Assembly: GCA_934778125.1 (NCBI GenBank)
Contig: CAKVOF010000008.1
Coordinates: forward strand, 1 to 41,664
Reading direction: 5' to 3'
Length of the DNA stretch: 41,664 nucleotides
Origin: an uncultured Clostridia bacterium
Lineage (GTDB): Bacteria; Bacillota; Clostridia; Christensenellales; UBA1242
Translations under genes and position numbers: made by a program
In this document: piece by piece, positions 36,281 to 41,664 of the stretch
Position numbering within the stretch: the first letter of the stretch is position 1
Layout of the letters: each line of letters begins with the position of its first letter
The notes under the pieces: model-generated
What the model was told of the DNA's origin: nothing
Seen by the model: the letters and a program-made list of their open reading frames with translations, nothing else
Database searches by the model: none

Positions 36281-37132
36281 TTAATTTTTACCATCATTAT
36301 AATAGATTATTCCGATTGTGTTTTCCCCGCAATGAGCAGTAACAGTTGAACTAGCAAAAGATTCATAAACCTTTTTAAATTGAGTTTTTTCTTTTATCAC
36401 GTTTCTTGCAACTTCCAAAATTTCAGGAGTTGCGCTTGAGTATGTTAAGAATGCGAAAGATTTATCTGGAGTGTTGAATTCATCAAGGGTATCTAACATA
36501 TATTTTTCAACAACTTTTTCCATTTTGCCAAAATATTTTTTATGCATACCCATTTTGCCATCTTTCAAAGCGATTGATGGGCGGATTTTTAGCAAGTTAG
36601 CACCAAGCAATTGAATGCTTGAGCATCTGCCACCCTTATGAAGATAATCTAACTTATAAGTTGCAAAACTGATTTGAACAGCACTTCTTCTATCATTAAC
36701 CTTCTTAACAATCTCTTCAGGCTTTAAACCCTTTTTAACAAGTTCGCAAGCATAAAGAACTTGGATTCCAAGCCCGCTAGAAAGCGATAAACTATCAATA
36801 ACATAGCAATTCTCAATCCTATTTGCTGCTTTCATTGCAAAAGCGCAAGTTCCAGAAATATTTCCAGAAATTGAAAGATGGATTAGTGCATCGTAACCTT
36901 TCATTTCATTTTTAAAAAATTCCTCGTATTGATACTCATTTATTGCTGCCGTTTTAGGAAGAATCTTATTTTCAGCAACATATTTGAATATATCTTGAGC
37001 GGTAATATTAATTCCATCTAAATAATCTTGGTCGCCCATTGTTACACTAAATGGTATAACAGAAATATTATTTTCTTTATATAGTTCTTTCGTTAAATCT
37101 GCAGAACTATCGCAAGTTATTTTAATTTTCAT
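36281..37132 (-). CDS. DegV family fatty-acid-binding protein
   Basis: This 283-residue protein has the DegV fold signature at its start: KITCDSSADLTKEL, then IPFSVTMGDQDYLDG and the serine-containing SLSSGLGI near 123. DegV/FakB proteins bind a single fatty acid and present it to the FakA kinase domain for phosphorylation. No fakA is in the window. The frame is open from 37171, but GGAG lies seven bases before the ATG at 37132, so the shorter start is chosen. It is monocistronic, with divergent promoters upstream shared with the small lipoprotein gene. Confidence 0.9.
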   Translation of the reverse strand: MKIKITCDSSADLTKELYKENNISVIPFSVTMGDQDYLDGINITAQDIFKYVAENKILPKTAAINEYQYEEFFKNEMKGYDALIHLSISGNISGTCAFAMKAANRIENCYVIDSLSLSSGLGIQVLYACELVKKGLKPEEIVKKVNDRRSAVQISFATYKLDYLHKGGRCSSIQLLGANLLKIRPSIALKDGKMGMHKKYFGKMEKVVEKYMLDTLDEFNTPDKSFAFLTYSSATPEILEVARNVIKEKTQFKKVYESFASSTVTAHCGENTIGIIYYNDGKN

Positions 37133-37161
37133 AATTTCTCCAATAAATTTTATCAATTGAT

Positions 37162-37191
37162 ATTTTAGCAAAATATTTGCATTCTAGTCAA
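37162..37191 (-). promoter_or_regulatory. Candidate promoter of the DegV gene
   Basis: On the minus strand, TTGACT (37186-37191) is followed after 18 bp by TAAAAT (37162-37167). The start site would be near 37155, about 23 bases before the ATG. Confidence 0.6.
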
Positions 37192-37220
37192 ACAATCAAT
37201 ATGCGTTATTAAAATTTATT

Positions 37221-37248
37221 TTGCAAAAATTTGTTTATGTGTTATGAT
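37221..37248 (+). promoter_or_regulatory. Candidate promoter of the 285-residue lipoprotein
   Basis: TTGCAA at 37221-37226 and TATGAT at 37243-37248 are separated by 16 bp. The leader would be short, with AAAAGGAA before the ATG at 37273. Confidence 0.55.
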
Positions 37249-37272
37249 CAATTAGAATAAAAAGGAATAGTT

Positions 37273-38130
37273 ATGAAAAAGTTAAGTAAAATTTTATTAT
37301 CATGCTTGTGTTTGGTTATATGTTTATTCACTCTTGCCAGTTGCTCAAAAAATCAGTTGAGCGTTAAAGCGAGTTTAAATTTGCCAAGCGATGTAAGCTT
37401 CACAACAATTCAAGATACCACCGCTTTGGAAGAGCATTTAGGAACCGTTTCAAACGATGAGATTTTTAACAACTACAAAATTAATTACAAAATCTTCGCA
37501 AATAACGATATGATTTTTGAATTGAACGGAATCGCTTTGTTTGATAAAGATAATAAATTGCTTGGCAGTTTTGAATTTAGTTTTGTTTTAAATAACACAC
37601 TTATAAAGGAAAAACTATATTTCAATGACGACTATATGTATGTTAATTTGCAAAATGGGAATAGCAAATATCTATTTAAGCAACTAACGAGGTCTTATTT
37701 AATAGATAGCGATGAATATAAGAAACGCGACAAACAAATTGGATATTCTCAAACAATAAATGTTTTAAACAATGCATTTAGTAATTTCCCATTCAATAAA
37801 ACATTTGAGTATGGAACAATATCAAAGTTTGAAAGCGGAAACGATAAGTTTTATAAATATGAAACAAAAAATGGTGTTTCAACTTGCAACTATATAAAAA
37901 TTCACAATGGCGAAATCACTGGTTATCAATCAAACTTATCAGGTTTGAATTCAGATTACTTAATAAGCATTTTATGTGAGAATTCGCAAGTGTCTAACAT
38001 TTTGAAAGTTTTAGATCCTAGCGTTACTTTAAGAAGCGAACAAGTTATTGTTAAATTCACTGATAAGATTAAATTTCCAAGCTTTAAAAAGTATGCAAGT
38101 AGTTTCCCTAGCAGTTTAAGCGAAGCATAG
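37273..38130 (+). CDS. Lipoprotein of unknown function
   Basis: This 285-residue protein has a signal peptide with lipobox LASC near residue 24. The mature part is hydrophilic and beta-rich, with no recognised domain; its layout (two similar halves of strands and a YKYETKNG-type turn) is reminiscent of LppX/LolA-like lipoprotein folds, but that is only an impression. AAAAGGAA precedes the ATG. The stop TAG at 38128-38130 lies two bases before cloverleaf element E. The convergent RNHCP gene lies beyond a terminator. Confidence 0.75.
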   Translation: MKKLSKILLSCLCLVICLFTLASCSKNQLSVKASLNLPSDVSFTTIQDTTALEEHLGTVSNDEIFNNYKINYKIFANNDMIFELNGIALFDKDNKLLGSFEFSFVLNNTLIKEKLYFNDDYMYVNLQNGNSKYLFKQLTRSYLIDSDEYKKRDKQIGYSQTINVLNNAFSNFPFNKTFEYGTISKFESGNDKFYKYETKNGVSTCNYIKIHNGEITGYQSNLSGLNSDYLISILCENSQVSNILKVLDPSVTLRSEQVIVKFTDKIKFPSFKKYASSFPSSLSEA

Positions 38131-38132
38131 CA

Positions 38133-38210
38133 GGGAAGCGTATTTGCGGAAACGCAAATACACGTGGTGGTTTCCACCACGCACCAGCACGGGCCCGTGC
38201 TGGGCTTCCC
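38133..38210. repeat. Cloverleaf-like intergenic element E (three arms)
   Basis: A 7-bp closing stem (38133-38139 with 38204-38210) encloses arms 38140-38148/38153-38161 (GAAA tetraloop), 38163-38170/38174-38181 (TTT loop) and 38184-38203, a perfect 20-base palindrome with CGGGCCCG at its centre. It starts two bases after the lipoprotein stop codon, so it would form the 3' end of that mRNA if transcription continues to the terminator at 38259-38294. Confidence 0.85.
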
Positions 38211-38258
38211 CTTCCCTTTATTATATCAACTCACAAATCAAATATTTTCGAATAAAAT

Positions 38259-38294
38259 AAAAACAACATTTTAGGCTCATAAAATGTTGTTTTT
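38259..38294. terminator. Bidirectional rho-independent terminator
   Basis: A perfect 15-bp stem, 38259-38273 with 38280-38294, has a six-base loop. It lies between the convergent lipoprotein and RNHCP genes and has A and T runs on its two sides. Confidence 0.9.
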
Positions 38295-38296
38295 TA

Positions 38297-38602
38297 TTAA
38301 AAGTTATTTGAACTTATTTTTAAAATTTGATTATAGTCATCATCTGGCGCACATTTATTCTTCTTAATCATTCCACACTTTGTGCATTTATGAATAATCA
38401 CATAGCCCTTATTCCCGTTGTATTCAATTCCAATTGGTTGCATTAAGCCTTTGCAATCATTAAGCCTATCACCTGGATCATTATCAACATGCAAAGACCA
38501 CAAGCATTTTGTGCAGTGATTCCTTGAAGTTTTTCCTAGCTTTTCAACTTTTGCGCCACAATTTAAACACACAAAAGAATTGTCATTTTTTTTAAACCCC
38601 AT
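38297..38602 (-). CDS. RNHCP-domain zinc-ribbon protein
   Basis: This 101-residue protein matches the RNHCP family: an N-terminal CLNC pair (FVCLNCGAKV), the signature SRNHCTKCLWSLHVD near residues 31-45, PGDR after it, and a C-terminal HKCTKCGMIKKNKC knuckle. The Cys pairs should bind zinc. The family's molecular role is not established; nucleic-acid binding is plausible. The gene starts 11 bp inside the end of the RadC-like gene, so the two are translationally coupled and probably act together. Confidence 0.85.
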   Translation of the reverse strand: MGFKKNDNSFVCLNCGAKVEKLGKTSRNHCTKCLWSLHVDNDPGDRLNDCKGLMQPIGIEYNGNKGYVIIHKCTKCGMIKKNKCAPDDDYNQILKISSNNF

Positions 38603-39344
38603 TTAAGCCTCCTGCGACCATTAATTTAACTTCACGCTCAAAAACATCTAAAGCACCGTTCTTTCTATAACTATAATAACCATCTTTGCCAACTATTAAA
38701 TGGTCGAGTAACTTTATTCCATTTAATTCACACGCTATCAATAACTTTCTTGTCGCTGTATTATCTTCAATTGATGGTTTACATGTTGTGTCAATGTGAT
38801 TATGAACAATAATAAAATTCTTCGAATTGTGTGCTTCAAGCATTGTTAGCACATTACTCAATTTCACACTAACATTTTCTTTAACGCCAAGGGCAATTAT
38901 TTTATGAGCAATTGTTTTAACTTTATCATCTGTGATAATAATCATCATTTGTTCGCAATCAGCATTTCTAAAAAACCTTGATGCATAATTAGAAACTTTC
39001 AAAGCTGTGTTTAAAGGAATGCTATCTTCCTCAACATATCTTTCATTGAAATAATTAAATACTATTGGAAGTGATCGCAAAAAATTTGCAGTATGGTTTC
39101 CAACATTTTTAACTTGTGTTAATTCTGCATTTGGCGACAAACACATATTCTTTATGTTTCCAAATTTGTTTAATAATTCGTGTGCTATTGGGTTTGTATC
39201 TTTTCTAGCGATAACAAAAGAAAGCAAATATTCTAAAACTTGAACTTCGCTACAACCATTCAACTTTGTTGTAAACACAACATTTCTTAATCTTTCCCTG
39301 TGCCCTGCATGAATGTTTGATTCTTTCGTTTGTTCTTTTTTCAT
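38592..39344 (-). CDS. radC: RadC-like JAB-domain protein
   Basis: This 250-residue protein has the RadC layout. An N-terminal helix-hairpin-helix-like region (GHRERLRNVVF through LTQVKNVGNHTANFL) is followed by a JAB/MPN metalloprotease-like domain containing VHNHIDTTCKPSIED. The HxH pair and Ser/Asp ligands of the JAMM motif are kept, but the usual HNHPSG is changed to HNHIDT. Despite its name, RadC's role in repair is not established. A TTG at 39383 directly abuts AAAGG and seems too close, so the ATG at 39344 is preferred; its own Shine-Dalgarno sequence is weak. It overlaps the RNHCP gene. Confidence 0.82.
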   Translation of the reverse strand: MKKEQTKESNIHAGHRERLRNVVFTTKLNGCSEVQVLEYLLSFVIARKDTNPIAHELLNKFGNIKNMCLSPNAELTQVKNVGNHTANFLRSLPIVFNYFNERYVEEDSIPLNTALKVSNYASRFFRNADCEQMMIIITDDKVKTIAHKIIALGVKENVSVKLSNVLTMLEAHNSKNFIIVHNHIDTTCKPSIEDNTATRKLLIACELNGIKLLDHLIVGKDGYYSYRKNGALDVFEREVKLMVAGGLNGV

Positions 39345-39430
39345 AGTAACTTTAATTTTATAACAATTAGTTTTTATTTTCAACCTTTTAAAGGCTTTAT
39401 TTTTTGTTTTGTGATTTTATAAGCATATGC

Positions 39431-39523
39431 CGGGGCTTTTATTTTGGCTTTGCCTAAAGCCAAAATATGCGGGCGGAATCGCCCCCATTGCAAAAAACCA
39501 TTCAGTTTTTTGCTAAAGCCCCG
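39431..39523. repeat. Cloverleaf-like intergenic element F (three arms)
   Basis: A 9-bp closing stem (39431-39439 with 39515-39523) encloses arms 39440-39451/39456-39467, 39471-39475/39480-39484 and 39490-39498/39505-39513. It lies 18 bp past the stop of the ABC exporter gene and about 85 bp before the RadC start, both minus strand. No other terminator is visible for the exporter, but the element is not followed by a U run on that strand. Confidence 0.85.
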
Positions 39524-39541
39524 CCCCACACTCACCACAAA

Positions 39542-41284
39542 CTATTCACTAAAATCTTGATAAAGCATTTTATATGTTGGGCTTATTTCTAACAACTCTT
39601 TATGCGTTCCATGTGATTCAATAGTGTGATTATTAAGCACAAAAATCTCATCAGAGCTTATAATCGTTGACAACCTATGAGCAACCACAATCACTGTGTG
39701 GTCCACTGATATTGCTCTGATCACCGCTTTAATTTTATCTTGGGTTTCGTTATCAAGCGCACTCGTTGCTTCATCAAAAAGGATTATCTTACTTTTCTTC
39801 AAAAGTGCACGTGCTATTGCCAATCTTTGCCTTTGCCCGCCACTAAACAAGATTCCATTTTCTCCAATAATTGTTGAATACTTTTGTGGCAAGTTTTTAA
39901 TATAATTATGAATTCCTGCCTTATCACACGCCTCTTTTATTTCTTTCATTGTGGCATGTGGATTCACTAATTTTAAATTGTTTTCAATGCTCATATTGAA
40001 AATATATGGATTCTGCGGAACAATAGAAATATTTTTCCTTATCGACTCTTCCGCAAGTTCATTTAAATCCACTCCATCAATCAAAATCTTACCTGAATTA
40101 ACTGTGTAGTTCTTATTAATCAAATCAATAATCGTTGACTTCCCTTCTCCACTTTTGCCAACAAAAGCAACAACTTTATTTGGCTCAATTTCAAAGTTTA
40201 AATTTCTAAACAACTCGGCATCTTCCTTATATTTAAAGCACACATTCTTAAATTCAATTTTCCCTTGAGAATTTTCAATATGTTTAGTTCCATAGCTTTC
40301 CTTCTCAAATTCTGTGTGGTCAATAATCTCAAACACGCGCTTTGCTGAAACTTCTGCATCAGATGTTTTTTCTCTAATATCTGCAAACGCACCCACAAAT
40401 CGCATAATATTTTCTTTATAGATGTAAAGAATTAAAAAATTACCAATCGTTAGATTATTTTTCACTATCAAAAAGCACGATAATCCAATAAATGCGAAAT
40501 TCAATAAGTGTTTTATTGCTTCTCTAACTTTGTTCCATGTTCGCCTTGTGTATATCTCATCTTTATGTGCGTTTATAGCATTCTTTTGTTCTTTATCTAT
40601 TCTTTTAATTGTGATTTTTTTGGCATCAAGGTTTTTAATATCCCTAATTCCGCGAATAATTTCACCATAACTTCCCACAACGGTTTCATCAAGTTTTTTA
40701 TATTTACTTCTTTTAATTTCATAGTGTTTACTTTTCTCTTTTTCATAAAAATAGAAAAACACAACATTTCCAAGCATAAATAAAGCCAACCAAATGTTTA
40801 AGAAAAATGAATAAATCAAAAAGGTAACATTCAAAACAACAACAGATAAGTCATCAGTAATCGTGTCGAAATATTCTGATAACACATATGAATCTTTGTT
40901 AATTCTAGCAACAAACACTCCTGAATTTAACTGGTCAAAATTCTTAATTTTCAAACTCATTAAACTTTCAAGCATTTTATGTTTCAAATCAAAATCCACA
41001 CTACTATTCATTTTCAAAACAACATTACTCCAAAAATGAATCACCACTTGCAACTCAACCATAACAGCTGTGAAAATACCTGCAATCAACAAAGAGTTTT
41101 GCCATGTGAAATTTGTGAATGAATCTAAAAGTTTTCCTTTTAACATAGTTCCAAAAAATGAAAGCACCGCATAAAGTGTGCAAAATAACACCGTTAAAAA
41201 AAGTAATGACTTATACTTTTTGTAATATGGCACCACTTTTAATAACTCATATTTAGAACTTCTCTTCTTCTTTTTTTTCTTCAT
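39542..41284 (-). CDS. ABC exporter, membrane and ATPase domains fused
   Basis: This 580-residue half-transporter has the type IV exporter layout. Six hydrophobic helices lie in residues about 25-310, preceded by a Lys/Arg-rich start. The ATPase follows: Walker A GKSGEGKST near 376, a Q-loop in IVPQNPYIF, signature FSGGQRQRLAIARALL near 481, Walker B IILFDEATSALD near 497 and the switch His in VAHRLSTI. The catalytic Glu is present, unlike in the ABC-FtsX protein. It should work as a homodimer, or with a partner outside the window. The substrate could be lipid, peptide or drug. It is divergent from the tRNA-like array at the right edge. Confidence 0.92.
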   Translation of the reverse strand: MKKKKKKRSSKYELLKVVPYYKKYKSLLFLTVLFCTLYAVLSFFGTMLKGKLLDSFTNFTWQNSLLIAGIFTAVMVELQVVIHFWSNVVLKMNSSVDFDLKHKMLESLMSLKIKNFDQLNSGVFVARINKDSYVLSEYFDTITDDLSVVVLNVTFLIYSFFLNIWLALFMLGNVVFFYFYEKEKSKHYEIKRSKYKKLDETVVGSYGEIIRGIRDIKNLDAKKITIKRIDKEQKNAINAHKDEIYTRRTWNKVREAIKHLLNFAFIGLSCFLIVKNNLTIGNFLILYIYKENIMRFVGAFADIREKTSDAEVSAKRVFEIIDHTEFEKESYGTKHIENSQGKIEFKNVCFKYKEDAELFRNLNFEIEPNKVVAFVGKSGEGKSTIIDLINKNYTVNSGKILIDGVDLNELAEESIRKNISIVPQNPYIFNMSIENNLKLVNPHATMKEIKEACDKAGIHNYIKNLPQKYSTIIGENGILFSGGQRQRLAIARALLKKSKIILFDEATSALDNETQDKIKAVIRAISVDHTVIVVAHRLSTIISSDEIFVLNNHTIESHGTHKELLEISPTYKMLYQDFSE

Positions 41285-41412
41285 ATGTTCTTCTTATTCT
41301 TATTCAATAACTTTATTACTTATATATTAACACACGCTTAAGCAACTAACAACACCAATTGAAAATATTTTCTAAATTTTTTTTACTTTTTTCACCACAT
41401 TGAAAAAATGTA

Positions 41413-41441
41413 TTGCCAAAATAAAAAAAATATGATATATT
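41413..41441 (+). promoter_or_regulatory. Strong promoter reading into the tRNA-like array
   Basis: TTGCCA at 41413-41418 and TATATT at 41436-41441 are separated by 17 bp, with TGA at 41433-41435 forming an extended -10. Transcription from about 41448 would cross both tRNA-like units. No open reading frame starts within reach, so the product should be an RNA. Confidence 0.7.
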
Positions 41442-41500
41442 ATCACCAGTTGATCGTAAAAGGCAACAAATAAATGTGCTAAATTCAAAGTGCTCATCAA

Positions 41501-41560
41501 TGCCGAAGTGGCGGAACGGGTATCGCACACTTGAGCAGGGCTCTCAAAATGAGTCGCTCA
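41501..41560 (+). ncRNA. tRNA-Leu-like repeat unit 1 (not a canonical tRNA)
   Basis: The first 16 bases match the 5' end of bacterial tRNA-Leu (GCCGAAGTGGCGGAAC), including a D-arm-like hairpin GTG-GCG/CGC-A-CAC. A second hairpin follows: TGAGC/GCTCA enclosing GGCTC/GAGTC with loop TCAAAAT. The triplet after CACTT is GAG, a Leu anticodon, but the expected anticodon stem does not pair. No 3' half with CTTCGGC acceptor strand or T-loop is found before the next unit, 103 bp later. It may be a degenerate tRNA, a tRNA mimic or another small RNA. Confidence 0.45.
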
Positions 41561-41603
41561 CCAATCAACTTCACATCTCAATATATTCCACTTCTCAAAT
41601 TTG

Positions 41604-41664
41604 TGCCGAAGTGGCGGAACGGGTATCGCCCACTTTAAGCGGGGCTCTCAAAATGAGTCGCTCA
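41604..41664 (+). ncRNA. tRNA-Leu-like repeat unit 2, cut by the window end
   Basis: This near-copy of unit 1 has the first 26 and last 22 bases identical; the differences lie between them. In the alignment the anticodon-like triplet is TAA, also a Leu anticodon, and one base is inserted after it. The D-arm-like stem is kept (GTG-GCG/CGC-C-CAC), while hairpin two gains a mismatch. The window stops exactly where the unit 1 similarity ends, so its 3' part is unknown. Units are separated by 43 bp of unrelated AT-rich sequence. Confidence 0.4.

Noticed and set aside
36086..36349. Open reading frame of 87 codons across element D and the DegV terminator
   Set aside because: It spans a structured element and a terminator and runs into the convergent DegV gene; there is no ribosome binding site.
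14552..39523. Cloverleaf elements as integron attC sites
   Set aside because: They lack the conserved RYYYAAC/GTTRRRY core pair and have several arms rather than one long imperfect hairpin; no integrase is present.
14552..39523. Cloverleaf elements as simple terminators
   Set aside because: Several lie upstream of promoters, and none has a U tract after the closing stem; ordinary terminators are found separately near most of them.
41501..41664. Calling the right-edge units as ordinary tRNA-Leu genes
   Set aside because: The anticodon stem does not pair, and no T-loop or 3' acceptor strand is present within unit 1.
41501..41664. CRISPR array with 60-base repeats
   Set aside because: Only two units, the repeats are too long and vary internally, they resemble tRNA, and no cas gene is in the window.

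Overview
The window is low-GC, standard-code bacterial DNA (TGA is used as a stop, for example in hpt). Strong AGGAG-type ribosome binding sites, sigma-A-like promoters, many signal-peptide lipoproteins and a gerA-type spore-germination operon point to a spore-forming member of the Bacillota, probably a gut-type Clostridia lineage. No rRNA, phage integrase, transposase or CRISPR array was found.

Layout: 1-3024 has a structured intergenic element, yqeY, a PanE-family reductase and a HAD phosphatase. 3484-8088 has an XRE regulator coupled to a RelA/SpoT-like protein whose synthetase part is unrecognisable, then hpt and a GlmS-like double-SIS protein without the glutaminase half. 8260-15885 is a block of four unrecognised minus-strand genes, including a 1729-residue cytosolic protein with internal repeats and a protein with four copies of a DINSIPG motif. 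16059-23155 has GDPD, a SHOCT membrane protein, an ABC-FtsX fusion, an HD hydrolase, a ZIP transporter and a GNAT protein. 23310-27853 is a germination operon (small membrane protein, gerAA, gerAB, gerAC). 28179-38130 has polA, three lipoproteins and DegV. 38297-41284 has an RNHCP zinc-ribbon protein overlapping a RadC-like protein, then an ABC exporter. The right edge (41413-41664) has a strong promoter followed by two tandem tRNA-Leu-like units, the second cut by the window end.

The most striking feature is a dispersed family of intergenic elements of about 80-105 bp (13-118, 14552-14643, 20584-20681, 36091-36180, 38133-38210, 39431-39523). Each folds as a closing stem around three or four compact hairpin arms, like a cloverleaf. 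Sequences differ from copy to copy while the architecture is kept. Roughly 215 stem pairs counted by eye are all Watson-Crick with no G.U, and the 5' strand of the closing stem is G-rich in all five complete copies. A few arms look like reused modules. I do not recognise the family.

Genes form mostly short transcription units separated by rho-independent terminators. Links between genes are inferred: the RSH-like protein and Hpt may both relate to guanine-nucleotide physiology, and the four unknown genes at 8260-15885 share strand and proximity. Starts were moved from upstream TTG/GTG codons to internal ATG codons wherever a Shine-Dalgarno sequence decided it.
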